Below, piece by piece: positions 18,159 through 27,964 of a stretch of 64,000 bases of DNA (position 1 is its first letter; each line of letters starts with the position of its first letter). Under the pieces are notes generated by a model. That model searched no databases. It saw only the letters and a list, made by a program, of their open reading frames with translations, and was not told the DNA's origin. This DNA comes from Nostocales cyanobacterium LEGE 11386. Its GTDB lineage: Bacteria; Cyanobacteriota; Cyanobacteriia; Cyanobacteriales; Nostocaceae. The stretch lies in assembly GCA_015207155.1 (NCBI GenBank), contig JADEXK010000020.1, positions 19,805-83,804 of the forward strand, given 5' to 3'. The translations under genes and the position numbers were made by a program.

Positions 18159-18973
18159 CTTTCTCGCAAATCAGCTGTGGCTGATTGTGTCATTTGCTTA
18201 ATTGCATTTAAATCAGGCGGTGGTGTTTCACTTTCCATTCCTAACCAGAGAAGATATTCAATATTCCCCGCAGGGCCAGTAATTGGCGACCAAGTTAAGC
18301 CTTTGTATTTCCATCCTAAATTGTTAGCCACTTGCAACACTTGGAAAATAGCATCAGCTTGGTCGTGAGGATCGCGGACAACGCCTTTTTTGCCTACGCG
18401 GGATTTTCCCACTTCAAATTGCGGTTTCACCAACAATACTGCATCCCTAGGAGCTTGAGTTAGTTGCCAGATAGCAGGCAAAATCTTGGTTAAAGAAATA
18501 AACGATACATCCACCACCGCCAAATCGGGGATTTCGTCATCCTCACTGTACAACTCTTCGGGTGTGAGATGGCGTAAATTGGTACGTTCTTGCAAAATCA
18601 CCCGAGGATCATTTCGTAAACCCCAATCAACTTGACCATAGCCCACATCAATGCCATAAACCTGTTTTGCCCCAGCTTGCAGGAGACAATCGGTAAAGCC
18701 GCCTGTAGAAATGCCGCCATCTAGACAAATTCGTTCGGCGATGGGAATAGCAAATAATTCCAAAGCTTTTGCCAGTTTCTCTCCGCCACGAGAAACAAAA
18801 CGCGATCGCTCTTTAATCTTAATTTGAGCAGCAATATCGACTTCTGTACCAGGTTTATCAACTATTTGCTGATTTACAGTTACTTCTCCCGCCTGAATCA
18901 GTCGCTGTGCCAAGGCCCGAGAAGCACATAAATTTAATTCTACTAATAGTGTGTCGAGTCGTTGTTTAACCAA
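18155..18973 (-). CDS. tlyA: TlyA-family rRNA methyltransferase/putative haemolysin
   Basis: 272 residues. An N-terminal S4 RNA-binding domain (QRLDTLLVELNLCASRALAQ) is followed by an FtsJ-like methyltransferase domain with the SAM motif CLDGGISTGGFTDCLLQAGAKQ and the downstream motif PDLAVVDVSFISLTKILPA. Characterised TlyA enzymes 2'-O-methylate rRNA; the haemolysin label is historical. LLVKPQFEVG carries the conserved lysine. Convergent with CP12, overlapping it by 4 bases. Confidence 0.92.
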   Translation of the reverse strand: MVKQRLDTLLVELNLCASRALAQRLIQAGEVTVNQQIVDKPGTEVDIAAQIKIKERSRFVSRGGEKLAKALELFAIPIAERICLDGGISTGGFTDCLLQAGAKQVYGIDVGYGQVDWGLRNDPRVILQERTNLRHLTPEELYSEDDEIPDLAVVDVSFISLTKILPAIWQLTQAPRDAVLLVKPQFEVGKSRVGKKGVVRDPHDQADAIFQVLQVANNLGWKYKGLTWSPITGPAGNIEYLLWLGMESETPPPDLNAIKQMTQSATADLRES

Positions 18974-19033
18974 TTAAAGGACTTCCAATGATGATTCGCT
19001 TATATACCTAACTTAAAGGCGTAGTACTGAGAA

Positions 19034-20518
19034 TTACTCTGGTCTGGCTTCTGTGCTGATAATAACTTGACAATTTACACCCCCATATTGTTCACAGGTT
19101 TGTAAAGCATACTGTTCGGCAAGTTCTTTCCCAGCCTGTGGGTGATCAACATTAGCTCCCCACCCAGTACCGTAAGCACCATTAGAACCAACCGCCAAAG
19201 CCCCCCAAGAATTTTTAAACCACAGAGGTACTGAGCAATCATTAGCGCCAGATTTTCGTTGGCAATCATTAAGCGCTGCCATTTCCGCCTCTGCTTGTGA
19301 TAAACGAGTTGCCAAGCCATAAACTCCTGTTAAAGAAGAGTAGGAAATTGCCCCAAATAAATCATTAGAAACTGGTGTAGGTGTAGGTACTACATTACGA
19401 GGAATTTGTGATTGTATAGGTGTTGTCGCCTCCGGAGATTCGTTATTGTTTGTGGCAGGTTGGCTAATTGAATTTGTTGGCTGTACGGCTGGTTCTTCGG
19501 TTACTTGTTGAGGTAATTGATTGAGAACAGAACCGATGATTAAAGAAGCACCAATCACACCACCCGCAATTAAAATTCCTCTTTGTCTATTACTTTCATT
19601 ATCAGATTGGTAAGAAACTACTGGGCTGGCAGCAATGATATTTTGAGGTGTGACAGTAGGCGGCACATTGCTCATTGGTGGTGGAGGAAAGTTTGCTGTA
19701 CCCAATTGCCAGGCTGAGAGCATTTCTTTAGCAGTAGCAAAACGTTCTCGTGGATGGTAGGCGATCGCTCGATCAATCACTGCTGCTAGTCTAGAACTAA
19801 CATTCAAAGCGTATCGGTGCCAAACAATTTCCCCCGTCTGCGGATCTAATTCTAATTCTTGTGGTTGTTTGCCTGTGAGCAAATAAATTGCTGTCAGACC
19901 TAAACTGTACAAATCACTAGAATAAACTGGTCTCCCGGCTGCTTGCTCACTTGGCATATATCCAGGCGTACCAATGACAATCGAGCTAGTAGGATTACCG
20001 TGGGAATTCATCACTGTTCCCATTGTTTCCCGCACCGCACCGAAATCAATCAGCACGGGTTTACCATCACGATGACGCAAAATAATGTTATCTGGCTTGA
20101 TATCACGGTGAATGATTCCTTGAGCGTGGACATAATCCAGAACTGGCAATAAATTCACCAAAATTTCCTGCACCACACTTTCATGAAATAACCCCTGCTG
20201 TTGGATTCTCGCCGTGAGTGTATCGCCTTCAACCCACTCCTGAACTAAATAAAATTGCCCAGATAACTGAAAGTAGGCATACAAAGTAGGTATCTGGTCA
20301 GTGAAGCCGCCCAAATCTTCTAAAATGGCTGCTTCTCGTTGAAACCGTTCTTGTACCAGTTGGTAAATTTGGGGATTATTTTGAATTGGTCTTAGCTGTT
20401 TAATTACGCAGCGACGGTGGGAGGGCATTTGGGTATCTTCCGCGAGGAAAGTCTCACCAAATCCACCAGCCCCCAGTGTCCTAATAACTTGATAGCGGTC
20501 GTTTAGTAATGTTTGCAT
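19034..20518 (-). CDS. Serine/threonine protein kinase with C-terminal DUF4189 domain
   Basis: 494 residues. Hanks-type kinase domain at about residues 8-265: glycine loop LGAGGFGETFLAED, Lys in RCVIKQL, catalytic loop IIHRDIKPDNIIL, DFGAV and APE-like GTPGYMPSEQAAG. After a proline-rich linker comes one transmembrane helix (RGILIAGGVIGASLIIGSVL), another low-complexity Thr/Pro/Asn linker, and then a DUF4189 domain (YGLATRLSQAEAEMAALNDC...WGALAVGSNGAYGTGWG) outside the membrane. DUF4189 is often attached to sensors and secreted proteins. This suggests a receptor-type kinase; the ligand is unknown. Confidence 0.93.
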   Translation of the reverse strand: MQTLLNDRYQVIRTLGAGGFGETFLAEDTQMPSHRRCVIKQLRPIQNNPQIYQLVQERFQREAAILEDLGGFTDQIPTLYAYFQLSGQFYLVQEWVEGDTLTARIQQQGLFHESVVQEILVNLLPVLDYVHAQGIIHRDIKPDNIILRHRDGKPVLIDFGAVRETMGTVMNSHGNPTSSIVIGTPGYMPSEQAAGRPVYSSDLYSLGLTAIYLLTGKQPQELELDPQTGEIVWHRYALNVSSRLAAVIDRAIAYHPRERFATAKEMLSAWQLGTANFPPPPMSNVPPTVTPQNIIAASPVVSYQSDNESNRQRGILIAGGVIGASLIIGSVLNQLPQQVTEEPAVQPTNSISQPATNNNESPEATTPIQSQIPRNVVPTPTPVSNDLFGAISYSSLTGVYGLATRLSQAEAEMAALNDCQRKSGANDCSVPLWFKNSWGALAVGSNGAYGTGWGANVDHPQAGKELAEQYALQTCEQYGGVNCQVIISTEARPE

Positions 20519-20866
20519 AAATAAGCACCAATTTAGTATTGCAGATTTACTTTTTTCTGCAACTGCAAACCAGCCCTACTCAGTGATGGGGATAAAAGCA
20601 TAGTTTTCATAGATTTATGTATTATCTCAGGTTAGGGTACCCTCTTCTCTCTGTGTTACGCCATTTGCTACAACGTGAGGAATCCGCGCAATGCAATGGC
20701 TCCTCTGCGCTTCTGTGGTTTAAAAAAATTATTTAACCACAGAGGCACAGAGAGCGCCGAGAAAAAAGAGATTTTACTTTTCTCTCTGCCTCTTTTGGTC
20801 ATTTCCACCATCACCAGAGATGTTGTATCATTCCCTAATTCAGCAATACTGAGATATAAACTTTCT
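20519..20866. other. Intergenic region between kinase and PPK2 genes
   Basis: Divergent-promoter region of 348 bases. It contains the dispersed AACCACAGAGGCACAGAG element near 20735-20765. An open frame from 20675 runs through it into the PPK2 gene but is repeat sequence, not protein. Confidence 0.6.
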
Positions 20867-22369
20867 ATGCTGGATACACTAGATTTAACTCTTTCTTTAG
20901 ATAAAGCAACCTACAAATCAGAAATTACCCGGTTGATGTATCAACTCCGGGAACTACAAAATGCCTGTTGGGAAAAAAAATTGCCTGTGATTGTAGTCTT
21001 GGAGGGTTGGGCTGCTTCGGGTAAGGGTGGATTGGTTAAGCAAATAGTCTCCTATATGGACCCCAGGGGATTTCAGGTACATCCCATCTGGCCTCCGACT
21101 GAAGAGGAGCGCAAATACCCATTTCTGTGGAGGTTTTGGGAAAAACTTCCTGCCCAAGGAGCAATCAGCTTTTTTTATCACAGTTGGTATACTCATGTGT
21201 TGGAAGAACGTTTATTTGAGCGAGTAGGAACCGATCAAATTCCCACAGTCCCCAATTTAATGGGGCAAATTAATGCCTTTGAGCGTCAGATGGTTGATGA
21301 TGGAGCTGCGATCGCTAAATTTTGGTTACATCTGAGCCGTAAAGAATTAAAAAGTCGCTTAAAAGAGTATGCCAAAGATCCATTAACAGCTTGGCGGGTG
21401 CGAAAAGAAGACTGGAAGCAAGAAAAACACTACAATCGCTACGCAGCCTTTGCTGAAGAGATGCTGGTTCAAACCAGTACTGGTGTTGCTCCCTGGACTT
21501 TAATTGAGGCTAACTCCCAGCGTTGGGCACAAGTGAAAGTCTTAAGTCAGCTAGCTGCTACCTTGACTGCTGCCTTAGATCGACTCAAAATTCAGGTTCC
21601 TTCCCCTATCTTGCCTGCTCAAACTCATTTAGAAACCACGGAGTCAGACTTATTAGCGCAAGTCGATTTGAGCTTGACTCTTACAGAAACTGACTACGAA
21701 GAGCAATTAGCCAAAGAACAAGTACAACTACGTAAGTTACAGTTAAGCATCCACAAGCATCAAATTCCCGTACTGGTAATGTTTGAGGGTTGGGATGCAG
21801 CAGGTAAAGGAGGGGCGATTAAGCGCCTCACCGATATCCTCGATCCCCGGAGTTACTTTGTTCATCCCTTTGCTGCACCCACAGATGAAGAAAAAGTTCA
21901 TCATTACCTCTGGCGATTTTGGCGACGATTGCCCACTGCTGGTGTCATCGGCATTTTTGACCGTTCTTGGTATGGTAGGGTACTAGTCGAGCGGGTAGAG
22001 GGATTTGCTTCTGAGATCGAGTGGCGTCGAGCCTACCGAGAAATTAATGAGTTTGAGGCTCAGTTAACCAGTGCAGGCTATGTTTTAGTGAAGTTTTGGC
22101 TGCATATTAGCCCAGATGAACAACTCAAACGCTTTACTGAACGTCAAAATGACCCTTTTAAGCAGTACAAGCTTACCGATGAAGACTGGCGTAATCGGGA
22201 AAAATGGACTGAATATGAAGTGGCAATAAATCAAGCAATTCAGCGCACCACTACCCCTACTGCTTCCTGGACGGTCGTTGCTGCTAATGATAAATACTAT
22301 GCCAGAGTCAAGGTCATTGAAACCGTTGTCGAAGCAATTCAGGCTGAATTAAAACGCCGTAAGAGTTGA
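20867..22369 (+). CDS. Two-domain polyphosphate kinase 2 (polyphosphate:AMP phosphotransferase type)
   Basis: 500 residues from ATG 20867 (MLDTLDLTLSLDKATYKSE). Two PPK2 domains lie in tandem. The second (about residues 265-490) is canonical: Walker A EGWDAAGKGGAIKR, FDRSWYGRVLVERVEGF and lid-region residues. The first (about 20-235) has Walker A EGWAASGKGGLVKQ, but the DRSWYGR motif is changed to YHSWYTH. In two-domain class II enzymes the C-terminal half is generally the catalytic one, transferring phosphate from polyphosphate to AMP. The longer frame upstream is rejected because it reads through a dispersed repeat. Confidence 0.9.
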   Translation: MLDTLDLTLSLDKATYKSEITRLMYQLRELQNACWEKKLPVIVVLEGWAASGKGGLVKQIVSYMDPRGFQVHPIWPPTEEERKYPFLWRFWEKLPAQGAISFFYHSWYTHVLEERLFERVGTDQIPTVPNLMGQINAFERQMVDDGAAIAKFWLHLSRKELKSRLKEYAKDPLTAWRVRKEDWKQEKHYNRYAAFAEEMLVQTSTGVAPWTLIEANSQRWAQVKVLSQLAATLTAALDRLKIQVPSPILPAQTHLETTESDLLAQVDLSLTLTETDYEEQLAKEQVQLRKLQLSIHKHQIPVLVMFEGWDAAGKGGAIKRLTDILDPRSYFVHPFAAPTDEEKVHHYLWRFWRRLPTAGVIGIFDRSWYGRVLVERVEGFASEIEWRRAYREINEFEAQLTSAGYVLVKFWLHISPDEQLKRFTERQNDPFKQYKLTDEDWRNREKWTEYEVAINQAIQRTTTPTASWTVVAANDKYYARVKVIETVVEAIQAELKRRKS

Positions 22370-22379
22370 CTAAATTCAG

Positions 22380-22565
22380 TGCTGAGTGCTTTTTTTGAGT
22401 GCTTTTTTTGAGTGCTGAATGCTGAGTGCTGAGTGCTGAGTGCTTAGTGAGAAAAAGAGGAAGGAAGGACTTTCTCACTCGGTAAATGTGCCGCCCCTCT
22501 CTGACGGGCATAGCTGCGCTGACCGCGTAGCGTGTCATAGGGATAAGGCTCCGCCGACTTGTAGC
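22380..22565. repeat. TGAGTGC heptamer array plus GGGCATAGCTGCGC element
   Basis: 22380-22448 is an irregular GTGCTGA array with two T7 interruptions. 22507-22560 resembles the element at about 5459-5495: GGGCATAGCTGCGC followed by ACCGCG-AGCGTG. A related inverted copy lies at 59409-59466. Between PPK2 and crr7; no gene. Confidence 0.7.
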
Positions 22566-22636
22566 AACTGGCGTGTAAAGTTACAAAGAAAAAACTTTGT
22601 TGTACTATTTTATACTTTCGATTCAGCAACGCCAAG

Positions 22637-22897
22637 CTACTTTTCTAATCGCACTGCGTACCACTGTAAATATTGTCCAGGTCCAATGTCCAACTCACAA
22701 CTCGTGTCGATTAAATATTGGGCTTGAGCTTCCACAGAATCAAAGTTTTGTAAGTCTGCTGGCAAATCATCCTCACTTATTTTTTGCAGCACCATCTTCA
22801 GCTTTGCCAATAATTCGTCTGCTGTGAGAAATTTTTCTGGTTGGTTAGTTTCTAGGACGACAAAATCATCCTGTTGATACATTAGTGAGTCTGGCAT
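22637..22897 (-). CDS. Chlororespiratory reduction protein 7 (CRR7) homologue
   Basis: 86 residues, MPDSLMYQQDDFVVLE...DIGPGQYLQWYAVRLEK. It matches my recollection of the CRR7 family, which in chloroplasts is needed to accumulate the NDH-1 complex; the cyanobacterial role is inferred from that. The protein is small, soluble and acidic, with LLAKLKMVLQKISEDDLP as its central helix. Monocistronic. The family assignment is from memory of the sequence pattern. Confidence 0.75.
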   Translation of the reverse strand: MPDSLMYQQDDFVVLETNQPEKFLTADELLAKLKMVLQKISEDDLPADLQNFDSVEAQAQYLIDTSCELDIGPGQYLQWYAVRLEK

Positions 22898-23865
22898 TTA
22901 GGAAATCTTAATTAATTAATTATCATTTTTCCACACCATTGGTACAAGCGCGTTTTTCAATATTTTCTTTACTTACCACTGGCTAATGTCAGTGTTTATG
23001 TGAGCAAAGTCATCTACTCTTAAGATTTATACACTATATCTAAGTAGTATACTGGTATTATTACGAAAAAGTCACCTATCTTTTGTAAGATATATATAAG
23101 TATATATATTATAAATCAGAATTTTCACTTAATCTCAAGCTCAGTCAAGCGACTGAATAATAAAGTTTGTTCTTAGCTTGATATTGACCATATGTATTTT
23201 ATGTAATTATGCCAAATTCAAAGCTGGCAAAGCTGGCTGACGAACATAAAGGGATGGGATTCAGATGATCACAGGATTGAAGATAGCTATCCGTTTACGG
23301 CACTTTCATAATGTCTCTACTTCGGCTCAGTTGGTGTCTAAAGTAACAGCAGAAGCCAATAACTAAGGCTTACATTTAAAGTTTTACCCAACTTTGAAAT
23401 AACACTTTATTACCAGGGAAATATAAAAGTAACAATCGCTAAAAAACTTTAGCTGGACAAAGGGTAACAATTACCTTTGCATCCTGAATAAATTGTCTAT
23501 GCAACTTAAGGAGCTAAATTTTGCTTGGCTCAATTGCCTGAAACCATCTTATATCCACAAAAACTTACTTGTGAGGCTAAATAAACTTGGTATGCAAGTT
23601 CTAGTCGCCAAATATATAAATACAAAACAAATGCTCAAAATATTAAAAGATACTTTACCTGTTTGTTTCAATCCGGTAACAACTAAGCAACCCTTGTAGT
23701 CATAAAAAAAGGTTGTACTTATTTATTTTTTACCAAATAGTTTTTGCAGTAGGATTCTCTCTACTGTAAAAAATTCTCGCTCACAGACTATTTAGAGATG
23801 AGGTCCAGCAGGTTTTCCTCGATTTGCCCATACCCGATACTCTCAATTTCAGTGGAACGCAACTC
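22898..23865. other. Long intergenic region, no convincing gene
   Basis: About 970 bases between crr7 and the REC-GGDEF gene. AT-rich, with a TATATATAAGTATATATA stretch near 23090-23108. A 68-codon frame at 23493-23699 begins with TTG, lacks a ribosome binding site and has no recognisable feature. No tRNA or known structured RNA was recognised; a small RNA cannot be excluded. Confidence 0.4.
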
Positions 23866-24888
23866 ATGTCAGGCATAAGCCCATTTTCCATTCCCAAACA
23901 ACCTCCAGTCATTCTGGTGGCTGATGATGACAAAACCATCCGAGTACTGTTGCGTGAAGCTATGGAACACGAAGGCTATCGAGTTGTCGAGGTCAGTGAT
24001 GGTAAGCAGTGTTTAGATGCTTATGAAACCGTCAAACCAGATATAGTCTTACTAGATGCCATGATGCCTGTAATGGATGGCTTCACTTGCTGTAAGCAGT
24101 TGCTGCAAATTGCCAGAAATAATTTGATGTCAGCACTTGCTAGTCTTGATACTGAATCTGCTTTGGGTAATACTGTGATTTCCAAGATATGGGAGCGCAC
24201 TCCCATATTGATGATTACAAGCTTGAATGATGAAGAGTCAGTAGATCGGGCTTTTGATGCAGGGGCCACAGATTACGTCACTAAGCCAATTCATTGGGCG
24301 GTATTACGCCAGCGATTACGAAGATTACTGCAACAAGCACAAGTATATAAACAGTTAGAGGCGGCAAACTTAGCTTTGCAGCATCTCGCCAACGTAGATG
24401 GGTTAACTGGGCTAGCTAATCGTCGCCGCTTTGACGATTATTTAAATACACAGTGGATTAATTTAGCACAGGAGCAATCTCCTCTATCGCTGATTTTGTG
24501 TGATATTGATTTTTTTAAATTTTATAATGACCACTATGGTCACCCAGCCGGGGATCTTTGCATCCGCAAGGTAGGTACGGTTTTAAGCCATAAAGCACAA
24601 AAAAGTCAAGATTTAGTAGCACGTTATGGTGGTGAAGAATTTGCTGTAATTATGCCACATACCCATGCTTCTGGTGCATTTCATGTTGCCTCAGCCATGC
24701 AAGCTGGAGTCAGGAGTTTGCAAATTGTTCATAAAGGGTCTGCCGTTAGTCAGTATGTCACTATGAGTATGGGAGTAGCGACTATTATCCCCACCTGGGA
24801 ATCCTCCCCTTCTGATTTGATTGTGGCGGCAGATCAAGCACTTTACCAGGCAAAAGAACAAGGGCGCAATCGTATCATCCTCAAGTGA
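23866..24888 (+). CDS. Response regulator with GGDEF diguanylate cyclase output (PleD-like)
   Basis: 340 residues from ATG 23866; a TTG at 23824 would add 14. The receiver domain, about residues 15-150, has the acidic pocket (VADDDKTI), the phospho-acceptor Asp in VLLDAMMPVMDGF and the Lys in YVTKPIHW. A segment of about 35 residues is inserted before ERTPILMITSL. The GGDEF domain follows (LANVDGLTGLANRRRF, then ARYGGEEFAVIMPHTH), so the active site is GGEEF, as in active cyclases. The inhibitory RxxD site reads KSQD and looks degenerate, which suggests loss of product feedback. Probably makes cyclic di-GMP on phosphorylation. Convergent with sasA; its cognate kinase is not in view. Confidence 0.9.
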   Translation: MSGISPFSIPKQPPVILVADDDKTIRVLLREAMEHEGYRVVEVSDGKQCLDAYETVKPDIVLLDAMMPVMDGFTCCKQLLQIARNNLMSALASLDTESALGNTVISKIWERTPILMITSLNDEESVDRAFDAGATDYVTKPIHWAVLRQRLRRLLQQAQVYKQLEAANLALQHLANVDGLTGLANRRRFDDYLNTQWINLAQEQSPLSLILCDIDFFKFYNDHYGHPAGDLCIRKVGTVLSHKAQKSQDLVARYGGEEFAVIMPHTHASGAFHVASAMQAGVRSLQIVHKGSAVSQYVTMSMGVATIIPTWESSPSDLIVAADQALYQAKEQGRNRIILK

Positions 24889-24947
24889 TTGCTACTCAAA
24901 GTGCTGAGTGATTTATTTTCCCCAATGCCCAATGCCCTATTCCCCAC

Positions 24948-26132
24948 CTAAGATGGATACACTGGCAACGTGAAATGGAACCACGCACCGTTATTGGGGG
25001 CAGAATCTACCCAAATTTGACCGTAATGCGCTCGAATAATGCGTTGGCATAAACAAAGACCAATGCCGTAACCATCTATACCTTCATCGCGTTGGAGTCG
25101 GAAGTGGTTTTCAAAAATGCGATCGCGGTTTTCTATCGGAATACCAGGTCCAGTATCACCAATACTGAATTGCACTTTTTGGGTAGTGCGGTGCAATCCG
25201 GCAATGCTAATTTTGCCACCTTCTGGTGTGTATTTTATGGCATTATCCAACAGATTGGTCAGCACTTGGCGTAAACGTTCTGGGTCAGCATATACATTTG
25301 GTAAATCTTTAGGAATATCCGTTTCAATTTGTTGGGATTTGGCAATGTAGCGATCGCGTAATTCTTCCAACACGTCCAAGCAAAGTTTACCAATTTCCAA
25401 TTTTTGCGGTGTGATGGGCAGTTCTGTATCGTTTCCCCGGCCTACCTGCAAAAGATCAGCGATCATGCGGTCAATTATCTTTGTTTGACTGCGGGCTTGT
25501 TTGAGTAAATGCGCTGCCATCCCTGGTTTGAGTCGCTGAAATTCACCAGTTTCTATATTGTAGTTAGATTGTAAAGTTTCTATGGCGATCGCCGCAGCTG
25601 TTAAGGGATTGCGGAGGTCATGTGCCAGCATGGCTATTACCCTATCTTTAAATTGTAATTGCTCCTGAAGTCTATCTTTTTCTTGTTTTAAGCGAAAAAT
25701 TTCATCTGAGAGTTTGATTAGTTCAGCAGACACAGCCACGGAACGAATTGTTGATTTGGGTGATGATACCCGATTATCATCTATCTTTTCTTGCAAGTCT
25801 TCTTGCAATTTTAAGTAAGCGTCTACAGCCGTTTGCCAGCGAGGCCACCAGTTTTTCAATTGGGCGATGATATTACTCCCAGCGATAATCTGCCTGGGTT
25901 CTGGGTGGATTTTAATTAAAGCTGGGGTGGCTACTAATTTAAAATGTTCCGCTAAGTAAGGTTGTTGCCCGACATCGATAATTTGAAGTTCAAAGTTATA
26001 CTCAGCCTGCAATTCTTTTAAGTAAGCACGGATGCGCTGCACCTGTTGTCGGGACTTCGGTCGTCCATCAACAAATAGCAACAGTTGGAGTGGAGCCTCA
26101 GAATAAATCGGCTGATCCTGGGAAACTTGCAT
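24948..26132 (-). CDS. sasA: Circadian clock output histidine kinase SasA
   Basis: 394 residues from ATG 26130-26132 ([16 protein letters not shown]); a TTG nine codons earlier is less likely. The N-terminal KaiB-like thioredoxin-fold sensor domain ([13 protein letters not shown]...[19 protein letters not shown]) binds KaiC. A coiled-coil linker leads to the HisKA domain with phospho-acceptor His in [18 protein letters not shown], then HATPase_c with [16 protein letters not shown] and GDTGPGIP. SasA relays clock phase to the RpaA regulator, which is not in this window. Adjacent to, but convergent with, the REC-GGDEF gene. Confidence 0.95.
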   Translation of the reverse strand: MQVSQDQPIYSEAPLQLLLFVDGRPKSRQQVQRIRAYLKELQAEYNFELQIIDVGQQPYLAEHFKLVATPALIKIHPEPRQIIAGSNIIAQLKNWWPRWQTAVDAYLKLQEDLQEKIDDNRVSSPKSTIRSVAVSAELIKLSDEIFRLKQEKDRLQEQLQFKDRVIAMLAHDLRNPLTAAAIAIETLQSNYNIETGEFQRLKPGMAAHLLKQARSQTKIIDRMIADLLQVGRGNDTELPITPQKLEIGKLCLDVLEELRDRYIAKSQQIETDIPKDLPNVYADPERLRQVLTNLLDNAIKYTPEGGKISIAGLHRTTQKVQFSIGDTGPGIPIENRDRIFENHFRLQRDEGIDGYGIGLCLCQRIIRAHYGQIWVDSAPNNGAWFHFTLPVYPS

Positions 26133-26281
26133 GTAATCGTGTTTCAGCACTGGTAACAACCTAGCGACGCTTCGCTTTACAGAAAGTAGAATGGACTAAC
26201 GGTTGTCGATGGTCGTTGTTTTTCTTCAATTTAATATCTATTTTAGATTTTTCATACTCCTATCTGATCGGTGTTTTTGAC

Positions 26282-27802
26282 ATGAGATATATCTTTTTTA
26301 GCCTTTTGCTGCCTTTTTCTGTGGTTTCTGCTCCCGGAACTGCTCTATCTGCTGAATATCAGTCTCCATCTGCCCTAAATCAAAATCTTACATCAAAGCC
26401 AACAGATGAAAAATTTTATACTGAGGCTGGACGACTAGTGCAGCAACAGATAAATTTAATTGCTCGGATTGAGCAAGCACTGATTGAGCCTGATGCTAAT
26501 CGAATGCGAGCTGTGGGAGGGCAATTAACATCTCAAGTCAAGATAGTAGAAGGTTTTCTGCACCGTCAGCACAAAAACTCTAAAACTTTGTGTAGCTCTA
26601 GAGCGGATTTATCGAGAAATCTTTCCCCCTTACCTGACCAGTTAACCGAAGCCCAAGCTCAAATTTACTGCTCTTTGGATGCTTCTAGCCAGGAATTATT
26701 AAAATTGGCGCCCATGCTAGATCGGCTGTTATCCCGACGGGGTGAATTAGCCTTAATCAGACAACTACCCCTAGTCACAGGTGAACGCCAATCAGATCCT
26801 GTACTTTCTCTTGCACCAATGCAGTATCCCCATCTTGAAAAGTTAGCGACACCTTTCTCTACATGGGAACCACATTTACCGAATGACAATTTAGGAACAC
26901 AAGCACCGTCTTCAGATTTATTATCCCTACCCGTACAAGTAATTGGTAGGACTGCGAAAACAGCCATAGCCAATTATGTACCGCCTCGACAACCTGCGAT
27001 CGCCGCGCCTGAAGCATCACTTATTACTTTAGCAACAGCCAAGCAAATTTTGACAGCAACACGAGCTGCATTTCCCCCAGAAATCCACTTTACAGATCCT
27101 TGGGAAAATGCGGCGATACTCGAGCGCTTTGCTTACGACATCGACCCCCAAGAACCGCAAACTTACGCCAAGTTTCTGAAATTGCCTCGAACTGGTATTT
27201 TTCGTGTATTACAGTCTTCAGTTTACCAACGTCCACTGAATACACTGAGAAATCGTTTGCAACCCAGTGTGAGCGATCGCTATCCTTTCCCATTTTTGGG
27301 TGATGCTAAGGAGGGATTTAATCCTAGTTTAGCACTTCAGGTGATAGGAAAAAGCTTTCAGTTGGTGGATCAAGGGGTGGATTACAGTTTCATGGTGGAT
27401 GTGGGTGATGTACCCCTTGAGCAGTTGGATGAGAGATTGCAAGCTGTAGCATCGCCAACGCGAGAATTTTTACTAAACTACAGACCGCCCCAACAGTTAG
27501 ATGCTTTACAAATAGAAAAACGGCGGTTCTTGACTGGCAAAGGCCAGAACTGGAACCAAAGTCAAGTGATTTTAGCGAATGCTAAAGCCGAATTAAACCA
27601 TACTTATATAGTGCGATCGCTGCAATTTCAACTACCAGAAAATGTCGTCAGTGGTCAACCTATTTCTGTAAACCAGCCACAACAGATACACAGCAGCGAT
27701 ATTCTCCTAGCCTTCCGGCCAGTTCGCCGCCGTTCTGATGGTAGTTACACAGTGCTTTGGCGAGTTTTAAATCAGTTACCCGCACCGCAAATCGAAGATT
27801 AA
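26282..27802 (+). CDS. Exported protein of unknown function
   Basis: 506 residues from ATG 26282, chosen because it begins a clean signal peptide (MRYIFFSLLLPFSVVSAPG, TALSAEYQ). The mature part begins with a helical region (LVQQQINLIARIEQALIEPDANRMRAVGGQL) containing two cysteines. It continues with a proline-rich middle section and a C-terminal domain with DPQEPQTYAKFLKLPRTGIFRVL. I do not recognise a domain. It is divergent from sasA, sharing about 150 bases of control region. A hairpin terminator follows directly. Confidence 0.75.
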   Translation: MRYIFFSLLLPFSVVSAPGTALSAEYQSPSALNQNLTSKPTDEKFYTEAGRLVQQQINLIARIEQALIEPDANRMRAVGGQLTSQVKIVEGFLHRQHKNSKTLCSSRADLSRNLSPLPDQLTEAQAQIYCSLDASSQELLKLAPMLDRLLSRRGELALIRQLPLVTGERQSDPVLSLAPMQYPHLEKLATPFSTWEPHLPNDNLGTQAPSSDLLSLPVQVIGRTAKTAIANYVPPRQPAIAAPEASLITLATAKQILTATRAAFPPEIHFTDPWENAAILERFAYDIDPQEPQTYAKFLKLPRTGIFRVLQSSVYQRPLNTLRNRLQPSVSDRYPFPFLGDAKEGFNPSLALQVIGKSFQLVDQGVDYSFMVDVGDVPLEQLDERLQAVASPTREFLLNYRPPQQLDALQIEKRRFLTGKGQNWNQSQVILANAKAELNHTYIVRSLQFQLPENVVSGQPISVNQPQQIHSSDILLAFRPVRRRSDGSYTVLWRVLNQLPAPQIED

Positions 27803-27816
27803 TGTTTGTATGTAGT

Positions 27817-27840
27817 GAGGACTTTATTTTAGTCCTCTTT
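27817..27840 (+). terminator. Hairpin after the exported protein gene
   Basis: GAGGACT pairs with AGTCCTC around a seven-base loop, followed by TTTAG. It starts 15 bases after the stop. The U-tract is short, so the call is moderate. Confidence 0.55.
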
Positions 27841-27850
27841 AGAAGCTAAT

Positions 27851-27964
27851 TTAGCACTGAAACAATTCTGCCAATAATTCACCTTCAGCAACTTTTGTTA
27901 CAGAGCCCGTCATAGATATTCTAAAATCATCTAGAACTTGGATCAAAATTTCTCCCCCAGGCAT
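27851..27964 (-). CDS. Possible 37-residue protein coupled to the PHP gene
   Basis: ATG 27962-27964 follows the PHP stop codon with no gap (TAA|ATG), a classic layout for translational coupling. The peptide begins MPGGEILIQVLDDFRISMTG and continues SVTKVAEGELLAELFQC; it has sensible composition, with a single C-terminal Cys. There is no separate ribosome binding site. It could be a real small protein or the leftover of a domain once fused to the PHP protein. No family recognised. Confidence 0.4.
   Translation of the reverse strand: MPGGEILIQVLDDFRISMTGSVTKVAEGELLAELFQC

Noticed and set aside
20675..20866. 64-residue N-terminal extension of PPK2
   Set aside because: The extension translates a dispersed repeat; PPK2 homology begins after ATG 20867.
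23493..23699. 68-codon ORF in the long gap before the REC-GGDEF gene
   Set aside because: TTG start, no ribosome site, no recognisable features.
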